Of a DNA stretch of 64,000 nt, positions 55,598 through 63,447 are shown piece after piece. The translations under genes and the position numbers were made by a program. Origin of the DNA: Jiella pelagia (GTDB lineage Bacteria > Pseudomonadota > Alphaproteobacteria > Rhizobiales > Rhizobiaceae); assembly GCF_026898155.1 (NCBI RefSeq), contig NZ_CP114029.1, forward strand, positions 1,495,501-1,559,500, in the 5' to 3' direction. Every line of letters begins with the position of its first letter. Positions within the stretch are counted from its first letter, which is position 1. Below the pieces are notes generated by a model, which was not told where the DNA came from, did no database searches, and saw only the letters and a program-made list of their open reading frames with translations.

Positions 55598-56651
55598 GAG
55601 CGGGATGAGTTTGACCTGAATCGGGGCGGGATTCCCTGGTTCGAGAAAATCTGATTCAACATGCTGGCTGGGAAGGAGGCCAGCATGGATGGGAAAGCCT
55701 TATTCGATGGATCTGCGCGCCCGGGTGGTCGCTGCGGTGACGCAAGAAGGGATGTCGCGCAACCAGGCCGCCCACCGTTTCGGTGTCGCCGTGAGCACCG
55801 CGATCCACTGGGTCGGGCGCTTTGAGGAGAGCGGCAGCTTTGCGCCCGGCCAGATGGGCGGGCACAAGCCGAAGAAGATTTCCGGCGACAATGCCGAGTG
55901 GCTGCGCCAGCGCTGCGCCGAAAAGGCCTTCACGCTGCGCGGCCTGGTCAAGGAACTGGCCGGGGAGCGCGGTCTGAACGTCGACTATCGCTCGGTGTGG
56001 GAGTTCGTCCATGCAGAAAACCTGTCTTTCAAAAAAAGACGTTGCTCGCCAGCGAACAGGACCGGCCCGACGTCGCACGTCGACGCGAACAATGGCTGAA
56101 GTATCGTGGGCGGATCGATCCCTCCCGCCTCGTCTTCATCGATGAAACCTGGACCAAGACGAATATGGCGCCGCTGCGCGGCTGGGCACCACGGGGTCAA
56201 AGGCTGCGCGACAAGGCTCCGTTCGGCCATTGGAAGACCTCCACCTTCATCGCGGCACTGCGCGAGGATGGCGTGACCGCGCCTTGGCTGATCGACGGAG
56301 CGATCAATGGCGAACGCTTCCTCCTCTATGTCGAGAACGTGCTCGTCCCGACCCTCAAGCCGGGCGATATTGTCATCCTCGACAATCTCGGCAGCCACAA
56401 GAACAAAGCGGCACGCCGCGCCATCCGGGCGGTCGGCGCCAAGCTCCTGTTTCTGCCGAAGTACTCCCCCGACTTCAATCCAATCGAGCAGCTCTTCGCC
56501 AAGCTCAAACACTTCCTGCGAAACGCCGCAAAGCGAAACCGCGAGGACCTCTGCGACGCCGTCGGCGAGATCCTGCGGGACGTGACCTGCGACGAATGCC
56601 GCAACTATCTCGTCAATTCAGGCTATGGACGAACCTAAACTCATCCCGCTC
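55598..56651 (+). mobile_element. IS630 family insertion sequence (1054 bp)
   Basis: Ends GAGCGGGATGAGTTT (from 55598) and its complement AAACTCATCCCGCTC (to 56651). TA flanks both sides (55596-55597 and 56652-56653), the hallmark TA duplication of IS630. The left TA is also the right flank of the IS427-like element, so the two are directly abutted. The right end falls on the stop codon of the M15 peptidase gene. Confidence 0.92.
55689..56638 (+). CDS. IS630 transposase made by -1 frameshift
   Basis: The first frame (55689-56099) holds the HTH part MGKPYSMDLRARVVAAVTQE, GMSRNQAAHRFGVAVSTAIHW and RCAEKAFTLRGLVKEL. At an A7 run (56031-56037, TTCAAAAAAAGACG) a -1 shift gives SFKKKTLLASEQDRPDVARR and the DDE domain: RLVFIDETWTKTN, VILDNLGSHKNKA and YSPDFNPIEQLFAKLKH. 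About 316 aa. Complete, so the element may be mobile. Confidence 0.9.
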
Positions 56652-57508
56652 TAGCTGCGAGGGCACCCGCGTGCTTCGGCCATCCGGCCGATGGCGATCA
56701 GCTCGGGACGGTATTCGAAATGCATGGTGTCGTAGTGATACCACTTGCCGCCCCAGATAAAGCCGTGGCGCTCGAAGACGTCGACGATCTCTTTCGGGAA
56801 CTTGTTGCGATAGGTGGGGACATTGCCCGCCTTGCCGCCGCTCCATAGCCAGTAGTCGGCGAACTTGGTGTTGAGGTCGATGGCCGCGCCGAAACTGTGG
56901 GCCGAGAGCCGCTTCGTACCGGCGACGGCACGCCAGTTGAAGGTCCCTGCCGAGGGGACGAGGTATGTCTTCAACGCCGGATCGGCCCTAAGGTCCTTTA
57001 CCACCGCCCGCAGCGCGGCGTCGGCGCCGCCGGCCCGCGCAAAAGGCAGCTTCGAGCCGAACCAGTCGACCGAAACGAGATTGGCCGCCGCCGCCTCTTT
57101 CGTCGCCCCGTAGAGCGCGCGGAAGATGGCATCGTTGCGGATGCGTCCCGGGTCGAAATTGCGCTCCGGCGGGCGGCCGTCGTCGCAGGCGCCGATCGGA
57201 TAGATCTGCGACAGCATGTCCTCGATGTCGGCGGCGGCGAGCTTGCCTTGATGGTCCTTCTGCCGGCCATCGTCGACCTCGATGCGGCTGCCATCCGCCA
57301 TGACGACGACGTTCAATTCGATTGCCTTCACCGCTTCCGGATAGGCGCGCTGCAGCGCCGCCAACCGGTCGAACAGCGGCACCGTCGACGCCGCACTTGA
57401 CGGTTGGGAGAACAAAACAACCGCCGCGATCGCGACGACCAGGAGAAATCCGCCAGCGAACAGATTCCAGTCGAAGCGCAACCGAAAACCGCGGCGATCA
57501 GCAGCCAC
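56651..57508 (-). CDS. M15 family D-alanyl-D-alanine carboxypeptidase-like protein
   Basis: 285 aa from a GTG at 57508, overlapping the end of the upstream gene by 11 bp; a more distant ATG lies wholly inside that gene. A membrane anchor (FAGGFLLVVAIAAVVLFSQ) precedes a periplasmic domain with the VanY/M15 zinc motif KRLSAHSFGAAIDLN and WYHYDTMHFEYRPEL. These peptidases trim peptidoglycan stem peptides. The stop codon TAG is completed by the first base of the IS630 copy: the host TA is the target, the G is IS sequence. Confidence 0.88.
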   Translation of the reverse strand: MAADRRGFRLRFDWNLFAGGFLLVVAIAAVVLFSQPSSAASTVPLFDRLAALQRAYPEAVKAIELNVVVMADGSRIEVDDGRQKDHQGKLAAADIEDMLSQIYPIGACDDGRPPERNFDPGRIRNDAIFRALYGATKEAAAANLVSVDWFGSKLPFARAGGADAALRAVVKDLRADPALKTYLVPSAGTFNWRAVAGTKRLSAHSFGAAIDLNTKFADYWLWSGGKAGNVPTYRNKFPKEIVDVFERHGFIWGGKWYHYDTMHFEYRPELIAIGRMAEARGCPRS

Positions 57509-58874
57509 TCTGGCGCTCCAGAGCCTGCAGCCGACTGACCTCGGAGGCGTCGGCGCCGCGCGGGCTGCCGCCGGTGCAGCCGGCATTTGAGAAGTATCGC
57601 TGTGCCTTGGCGGTCTTGAAGCAGTAGCCGGCGAGGTCGAAGAGAAGGTTGCGCGCATACCAGAGCTGCCCGCAGGTCGAGGCGGCGAGGTCGGACGGGA
57701 TTGGGTAGCCGCGATAGGTCGGGCCGGTATTGACCGGCGGGCTGTAGACGGGGGGCGGGCTATAGCTCGGTGCCTGATTGTAATCGGGCACGACGGCCTG
57801 GCGCGAAGTGTCCGCGGCGGGCGGTTGCGTTTCCTCTTTCGCAGCCCTTTGCCGCTCTTCCTCGGCGGCCTTGGTCCGCTCCGCCTCCTGGCGCTTCATG
57901 GTGAGGAACGCCGAGGCGGTGTCGGCCTGCGGGCAGGCGCGGTTTTCCAGCATGAACCGCTCATAGGCATCGAGCGTGTCGATCCGCCGGGCGTCGCGGT
58001 AGGCGGTTTCGCAGGCCGCGCCCTCGGCTGCCTGGTCGCGCAGCGCCATGACGACGTCGCGGCCCGGGCAGTCGATGTTCTCGTCGAGATAAGCCGAATA
58101 GGCCGTCACCGTCCCGTCGGCGCGGGCCCGGGCAAAGTTTCGCTCGCAACGCTCGCGGTCGGCCTTCTGCGCCTCGCTGGCCCTGAGCGCCGTGACGAGG
58201 CCGTCGGCTTCGGCCGCCTGCGGGCATTGCGGAAAGAAGTCCCGAAACGCTTCCAGTCGCGCCGGATCGTTGTCGCGCCTCGCCTTGGCGAAGGCGGCGG
58301 CGCAGGCCGGATCCTCCCTCTTCGTCGGGATCTCGACGGAAAACGACTGGACGCAATTGAGGCCGGCATCGGCGCCCCCTGCCCCGCGCGCCCAGAGCCG
58401 GATCTCGGTATCGACGCTGGCGCCATTGTCGCGGAACGGCCGGACGAGAACGGTGATGTCGGCGCTCGAGGCGCTCTCCAGCAGTTGGTCGATCTCGCGG
58501 GATGCGGCCTCCGAAAAGCCGGTGTAGCTGGTGGCGATCGACTGGAAAATGTCGGCCTTGGTGGTGCGGGCGTTGGTGCGCGTCGAGATCAGTTCGGAAA
58601 GGTCGGAGAGGATCGCCGTCTTCTCGACGGGGCCAAGCAGCGTGTCGTCGGTGCTGACGCCGAGGATGTGGATGTGCTGCGCCCCACCGTTCGGAACGCA
58701 TTGCCGGTTGATCTGCAACCCCTGCAGATTGGTCAGGATCTGCAGTTCCCAAAGCTCATACTGCGGAGCGGCCGAAGCCGGGAGGGACAGCAGAAGCGAG
58801 CCGCAAAGGAAGGCGGAGAGAAAGATCCTGGCGATGAATTCGGTCAATGGAGAAACCCGCCGTCTCAATGACAT
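57498..58874 (-). CDS. Secreted protein with C-terminal YARHG domain
   Basis: 458 aa from the ATG at 58874; a very long upstream frame is antisense to the acyl-CoA synthetase and is rejected. Signal peptide FIARIFLSAFLCGSLLLSLP ending at ASA-AP. Residues about 40-190 may form a globular domain (ILGVSTDDTLLGPVEKTAIL); then Ala/Cys-rich repeats, each with a paired Cys (RDFFPQCPQA, YLDENIDCPG, FMLENRACPQ). A Pro/Tyr-rich linker precedes the YARHG domain (CGQLWYARNLLFDLAGYCFKT, then AQRYFSNAGC). Function unknown. The downstream M15 gene overlaps, so they are coupled. Confidence 0.8.
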   Translation of the reverse strand: MSLRRRVSPLTEFIARIFLSAFLCGSLLLSLPASAAPQYELWELQILTNLQGLQINRQCVPNGGAQHIHILGVSTDDTLLGPVEKTAILSDLSELISTRTNARTTKADIFQSIATSYTGFSEAASREIDQLLESASSADITVLVRPFRDNGASVDTEIRLWARGAGGADAGLNCVQSFSVEIPTKREDPACAAAFAKARRDNDPARLEAFRDFFPQCPQAAEADGLVTALRASEAQKADRERCERNFARARADGTVTAYSAYLDENIDCPGRDVVMALRDQAAEGAACETAYRDARRIDTLDAYERFMLENRACPQADTASAFLTMKRQEAERTKAAEEERQRAAKEETQPPAADTSRQAVVPDYNQAPSYSPPPVYSPPVNTGPTYRGYPIPSDLAASTCGQLWYARNLLFDLAGYCFKTAKAQRYFSNAGCTGGSPRGADASEVSRLQALERQSGC

Positions 58875-59063
58875 TACCGAGCATCGAGGCAGAGTCTCGA
58901 GGACCGCTCGACCCAAAAGCGCCGGCTCCTTTAAGCATGAAGTCGCAGCGGTGTCGACGCACTTGACGTAGCGTTGCATCCGGGAACGAGCGAGCCCGAT
59001 CGACACCTCGACTGCCGGCAGGACTTGCCGCGACAAGCGGCGGATGCTTCTGGTCATGTTGCG

Positions 59064-60704
59064 ATGCAAAATTATCAGACCCTCACCGCCGCGTTCACCT
59101 GGAACATGCCCGCCCGCTACAACGTCGCGGCCGCCTGCGCCGACGATTGGGCGCGACAGGAGCCGGACCGAATCTGCCTGATCGAAGATCGCGGCGAAGC
59201 TCCCGCGAGAACGCTCAACTACGGCGCGCTGGCGGCTTCCTCTCGCAGGTTTGCCGCCGCGCTGGCGGCAAGGGGCGTGAGGCGCGGCGACAGGGTGGCG
59301 ATCGTCCTGCCGCAGAGCTTTCAGACGGTGATCGCCCATCTCGCCGTCTACCGGCTCGGCGCCATCGCGGTCCCGCTGGCAATGCGGTTCGGGCCGGAGG
59401 CGCTCGGCTTCCGGCTGAAGGCTGCGGGCGCGAAGCTGGCGATACTGCACCGCGACGGGCTGGAGACGTTCCGCCGCGTCGAGGATGCCCTGCCCGAACT
59501 CGAGGGCGTCATCGTCGTCGGCGCAGACCTCGATCAGGGCGGCGATCTTCTCGACTTCCATCGCCTGATCGCCGAGAGCGATGGAAGCGTCGAGGACGCG
59601 GCGACGGTGCCGGACGATCCGGCCCTGATCATCTTCACCTCGGGCACGACCGGGCCGCCGAAGGGCGCGCTGCACGGGCACCGCGTCGTTCTCGGCCATC
59701 TGCCCGGCATCCGCTTTCACCACGAGAGCTACCCGCAACCCGGCGACCGGATCTGGACGCCCTCCGACTGGGCCTGGGCGGGCGGGCTGCTCAACGTCCT
59801 TCTGCCGTCGCTGCAGCTCGGCGTCCCGGTGGTGTTTTCCGCCGAGCGCTTCCGGGCCGAGGAAGCTTACCTGCTGATGGCGCGGCAGAAGGTGAAGAAC
59901 GCCTTCCTGCCGGCGACGGCGCTGCGCATGCTGGAGGCAGCGACGAACGCCGAGGCGGTGAAGGGTCTTCGGCTGCGCACCATCGCCTCGGCCGGCGAGA
60001 GCCTGCCGGCAGCGACCTACGATTGGGCGCGCCGCGCCCTTTCCATCACGGTCAACGAGTTCTACGGCCAGACCGAATGCAACATGGTTCTCGGCTCCTC
60101 GGCGGCCTTCGGCGTCTCGCGCGCCGGTGCGATCGGCAGGCCCGTGCCGGGGCACCGGGTCGCCCTCCTCGACGAAGACGGCCAGGAAGTTTCGGCCGGC
60201 ACGCCCGGGACGATCGCGGTCCGGGCGCCGGATCCTGTGATGTTCCTGAACTACTGGCAGGATGCGGAGGCAACCGCGGCAAGATTTTCCGGCGACTGGC
60301 TGATCACCGGCGATCAGGCGGTCATGGACGAGGACGGCTATGTCGCCTTCGTCGGCCGCGACGATGACATCATCACCTCGGCGGGTTACCGGATCGGGCC
60401 CGGCGAGGTGGAGAACTGTCTGCTGGCCCATGCGGCGGTGAAGCTCGTCGCCGTCGTCGGCAAGCCGGACCCGCTGCGCACCGAAATCGTCAAGGCCTAT
60501 GTCGTCCTGAAGGACGGATGGCCGGCTTCGGACGCTCTCGCCGGCGAGATCCAGCGCTTCGTGCGCACCAGGCTTTCGGCCCACGAATATCCGCGCGAGA
60601 TCGCCTTCGTCGACGACATGCCGCTGACGACGAGCGGCAAGATCATCCGGCGGGTTTTTCGCGAGCGCGCCGTGGCGGAGGTCGCGGAGGCCTTCCGGGG
60701 GTGA
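59064..60704 (+). CDS. Acyl-CoA synthetase (AMP-forming), medium-chain type
   Basis: 546 aa from the ATG at 59064 (MQNYQTLTAAFTWNMPARYN); the frame is open 30 codons further but lacks family similarity. AMP-binding motif IIFTSGTTGPPKGALHGHR near 190, VNEFYGQTECNMVLGSS near 335, GDWLITGDQAVMDEDGYVAFVGRDDD near 430, and catalytic Lys in LTTSGKIIRRVFRER near 530. AcsA/ACSM-like branch: it activates a carboxylate (short or medium chain) as acyl-AMP then acyl-CoA. Divergent from the YARHG gene. Cytoplasmic. Confidence 0.93.
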   Translation: MQNYQTLTAAFTWNMPARYNVAAACADDWARQEPDRICLIEDRGEAPARTLNYGALAASSRRFAAALAARGVRRGDRVAIVLPQSFQTVIAHLAVYRLGAIAVPLAMRFGPEALGFRLKAAGAKLAILHRDGLETFRRVEDALPELEGVIVVGADLDQGGDLLDFHRLIAESDGSVEDAATVPDDPALIIFTSGTTGPPKGALHGHRVVLGHLPGIRFHHESYPQPGDRIWTPSDWAWAGGLLNVLLPSLQLGVPVVFSAERFRAEEAYLLMARQKVKNAFLPATALRMLEAATNAEAVKGLRLRTIASAGESLPAATYDWARRALSITVNEFYGQTECNMVLGSSAAFGVSRAGAIGRPVPGHRVALLDEDGQEVSAGTPGTIAVRAPDPVMFLNYWQDAEATAARFSGDWLITGDQAVMDEDGYVAFVGRDDDIITSAGYRIGPGEVENCLLAHAAVKLVAVVGKPDPLRTEIVKAYVVLKDGWPASDALAGEIQRFVRTRLSAHEYPREIAFVDDMPLTTSGKIIRRVFRERAVAEVAEAFRG

Positions 60705-60737
60705 ATGCCCGGTAAAAAAACTGGTTAAGAAACAGGG

Positions 60738-60753
60738 TTAACCGATGGTTAAC
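60738..60753 (+). promoter_or_regulatory. CtrA-type box TTAA-N7-TTAAC upstream of the outer-membrane gene
   Basis: TTAACCGATGGTTAAC matches the full CtrA consensus (two TTAA halves with seven bases between, then C), 85 bp before the beta-barrel gene. A further GGTTAA lies at 60723-60728. CtrA is the alphaproteobacterial cell-cycle regulator; binding is inferred. Confidence 0.55.
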
Positions 60754-60837
60754 CCTTCCCTGCGACAGTCCCGCTCAAGGTGGCACCGGCATTCTTCGCC
60801 GCACATCAAGCCGTCACGGGCAGAGGATCTGAAGTCG

Positions 60838-61638
60838 ATGAAAGTGTGGAATTGGTTCGGCGCGATCGCGTCTGTCGCGATCTGCTCGGCGAGCGGCGGG
60901 GCGGTGGCGGCCGATCTTTCACCAATTTACGATATGCCGGAATATCAGAGCGTGCCGGAGGTCCAGCCGGTCGAGATCGGCACCGGATGGTATCTGCGCG
61001 GCGACGTCGGCTACCAGTTCGAGAGCGACCTCGACACGAGCTTCGGCGTCGACGTCAATGGCGTCTCTGTCCTGAGCGGCAGCTCTGATGGCCTGCAACT
61101 GCCTGCAACGGCCGCCTTCAGCGCCGGCATCGGCTACAAGTTCAACGAATTCCTGCGCGCCGACGCGACCGTCGGCTACTGGGGTTCGGACGTCGATGGC
61201 GCCAGTCTCAGAGCGGGTAGCCTCTCCCTCGACACGGAAGCCAAAGCCTACGAAGTGATGGCGAACGCCTATGTCGATCTCGGCACCTATGCCGGCTTCA
61301 CGCCCTACCTCGGAGCCGGCGCAGGTGGCGTCCACGTCTCCTACAATCTCGACTGTGACTATGGCGGCGTCGACTGCAGCTCCGCTCTCAACGATCTCGG
61401 CATCGAGGACGGGGCCGACTGGCGCTTCGCCTACTCGCTGATGGCGGGTGTCTCCTACGACGTCTCGCGAAACCTGAAGATCGACGTCGGTTATCGCTTC
61501 ACCGACGTCGATGGCGGCGACATGCTCTCGATCTCGGGCGTGGACGCCGCGACAGGCGATGTCGTTACGGCACACAGCAGCGACGACGGCTTCAAGCGTC
61601 ACACGATCCAAGCTGGCATCCGCTATTCCATCTGGTAG
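60838..61638 (+). CDS. Outer-membrane beta-barrel protein (Omp25/31-like)
   Basis: 266 aa from the ATG at 60838. Signal peptide MKVWNWFGAIASVAICSASG ending at AVA-AD. The mature protein begins DLSPIYDMPE and is made of amphipathic strands: GWYLRGDVGYQFESDLDTSF, FSAGIGYKFNEFLRADATVGY, YLGAGAGGVHVSYNLDCDYG, LKIDVGYRFTDVDGGDM, ending HTIQAGIRYSIW with a C-terminal aromatic. Eight strands are likely. Two Cys lie in one loop (DCDYGGVDCSS). Typical Rhizobiales Omp25-like surface protein. Confidence 0.9.
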   Translation: MKVWNWFGAIASVAICSASGGAVAADLSPIYDMPEYQSVPEVQPVEIGTGWYLRGDVGYQFESDLDTSFGVDVNGVSVLSGSSDGLQLPATAAFSAGIGYKFNEFLRADATVGYWGSDVDGASLRAGSLSLDTEAKAYEVMANAYVDLGTYAGFTPYLGAGAGGVHVSYNLDCDYGGVDCSSALNDLGIEDGADWRFAYSLMAGVSYDVSRNLKIDVGYRFTDVDGGDMLSISGVDAATGDVVTAHSSDDGFKRHTIQAGIRYSIW

Positions 61639-61927
61639 GCGCGGCCCGGAGCGACGACCCCCACTCGTCCGTTTCAAAGGCGAAACGGAGATATCCGCCA
61701 CGGCCTCCAGACCCTGTCGTCAGGTGAGGAGCCCCGTTGTCAGGCACCACCGACCACCGGCAGAGCGAGGGGCACTCGCCTGTTGCGTGTAGGGCGAACA
61801 CTTCGGACGGTCACCATTCGCCAACCTTCGCTGTGGGTGAAGCCGTTTCGGTGCTTTTTAAGCGATTCGTGAAAGCCGATATTAAGTCATCAAACGGTAT
61901 TTTCGGTTGCAGAAGGGTTCCAATCCC

Positions 61928-63187
61928 ATGCAACTCGATCAAGTCGACCAGCTGATTCTCGACCGGGGTTACCGGCTCGCTTTCCCCGAAAGCGTCGAAG
62001 CCGCTTACCATGCCCATCGCCTGCGCTTCAGGCAGCGACTATCGAACGCCGTCATCGGCCCGTCGCTCGTTTGCTACAACGTCTTTCTCGTCGTCGACTA
62101 CCTGCTGCTGCCGGAGACCTTCTGGCTCAGCGTCGCGATCCATCTGTTCGTCGTCTCGCCGATCATCTTGCTGTCTTCCGTCTGCATGCAGAGCGATTGC
62201 GATCACCGCACGCAGGACCTCTGTACGGCGCTGGGGCCAGTGGCGATGATCTGCCAGGTGATGGTGATCTACGCGCTCAACGACAACGAGGCTGCTCAGC
62301 ACTATCAGTATCTGGCGATCTTTATCCTGATCTACATGAACCTGTCGTTCCGACTGGAATACGATCATGCGATCATCGCCAGCGCCTTCGTCCTTGCGGT
62401 CTATAACGGCACCCTGCTCGCCAGCGGGACGCCTCTGCCGGTGCTTATAATCGGCATGATGGCCTCCGGCGCCGCCTGTTATCTCTCTTTGTCCGGGAAC
62501 CGCCAGATGCAGCGCGATGCGCGTCACGGTTTCCTACGGCACATGCAGGACAAGCTGCGCATCGAAGAAGCACGCACGGAGGCCGAGCGGGACGCCCTGA
62601 CGGGGCTCTTCAATCGGCGCCGGCTCGAAGCAGTGTTTGCCCGTCTGGCAACGCAAACACCGAAGCGTCCTGCCGCCGTACTGATGATCGACGTCGATCA
62701 CTTCAAGCAGTTCAACGACCAGAACGGCCATCTTGCCGGCGATCTGTGCCTGCGCAGGATCGCCGAGCTGCTGCCCTCCCTGATCCGCAAAGAGGATGAT
62801 CTCGTCGTGCGCTTCGGCGGAGAGGAGTTTCTCGTTCTTCTGCCGGCCACCACAGCGGAGGACGCCTCACGAATCGCCGAGCGCATCCGGGCGGAGGTCG
62901 AGGCCCTCGGCATCCTCCATGCGGACGGCGGGATGCGCGTCACTGTCAGCATCGGCGTGACGGTGGACGAGATTACCGCCGGTTCTCCCAGCGGCCTCAT
63001 CGCCGGCGCCGATACCGCGCTGTATGCAGCCAAGCAGGCCGGCCGCAACCGCGTCTGGCCGACACCACTGACGGCGCCGAAAGACCTACCCGAAAGCCTT
63101 GAAGGCGACGAGCGTGAAGGTATCGGCCACTCCCTCCAGGACCTGCAGCCGTTCGGTGACGAAGTGGCCGATGTCGCTCTCGTCTGA
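61928..63187 (+). CDS. Membrane-anchored GGDEF diguanylate cyclase
   Basis: 419 aa from the ATG at 61928 (MQLDQVDQLILDRGYRLAFP). About six membrane helices at residues 45-205 form an unassigned sensor. The GGDEF domain (about 230-395) has RDALTGLFNRRRLEAVF, MIDVDHFKQFNDQNGHLAGD and VVRFGGEEFLVLLP, a complete active site for making c-di-GMP. The last 100 bp overlap, tail to tail, with the leftward Lrp-type gene. Confidence 0.92.
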   Translation: MQLDQVDQLILDRGYRLAFPESVEAAYHAHRLRFRQRLSNAVIGPSLVCYNVFLVVDYLLLPETFWLSVAIHLFVVSPIILLSSVCMQSDCDHRTQDLCTALGPVAMICQVMVIYALNDNEAAQHYQYLAIFILIYMNLSFRLEYDHAIIASAFVLAVYNGTLLASGTPLPVLIIGMMASGAACYLSLSGNRQMQRDARHGFLRHMQDKLRIEEARTEAERDALTGLFNRRRLEAVFARLATQTPKRPAAVLMIDVDHFKQFNDQNGHLAGDLCLRRIAELLPSLIRKEDDLVVRFGGEEFLVLLPATTAEDASRIAERIRAEVEALGILHADGGMRVTVSIGVTVDEITAGSPSGLIAGADTALYAAKQAGRNRVWPTPLTAPKDLPESLEGDEREGIGHSLQDLQPFGDEVADVALV

Positions 63188-63328
63188 CAGATAGAACTTG
63201 GCGATGAGATCGTAGTGGCCGGAGGTGGAGAACACCTCGGAAATCTCCTCGATTTCCAGAGCCAGGGCGTCCGCCACCTTGTAGGCCATGCCCGGCCGGC
63301 ATTTGAATTGCACGAAGATCGTCTGCAT
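63086..63328 (-). CDS. Lrp/AsnC ligand-binding (RAM) domain protein, no HTH
   Basis: 80 aa: MQTIFVQFKCRPGMAYKVAD, ALALEIEEISEVFSTSGHYD, LIAKFYLSDESDIGHFVTER, ending VADTFTLVAFKAFG. This is the stand-alone RAM domain of the Lrp/AsnC family without a DNA-binding helix. Such small proteins bind amino acids or effectors as oligomers. Its 3' end overlaps the GGDEF gene by 102 bp on the opposite strand. Confidence 0.9.
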   Translation of the reverse strand: MQTIFVQFKCRPGMAYKVADALALEIEEISEVFSTSGHYDLIAKFYLSDESDIGHFVTERLQVLEGVADTFTLVAFKAFG

Positions 63329-63447
63329 CGTCTGCCCCTGCCGTCGCCGGCATGATTTGCCGCTGTCGGATTCGCCGCAATCGTCACGAGTTATCGATCG
63401 ACCGTCAAGGCTGCGCTGGCGGCAACCGACGGCGATGGCGGCATTTG

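Noticed and set aside
58875..60584. Upstream extension of the YARHG gene to a very long protein
   Set aside because: The extension is antisense to the acyl-CoA synthetase and precedes a signal peptide, so the true start is near 58874.
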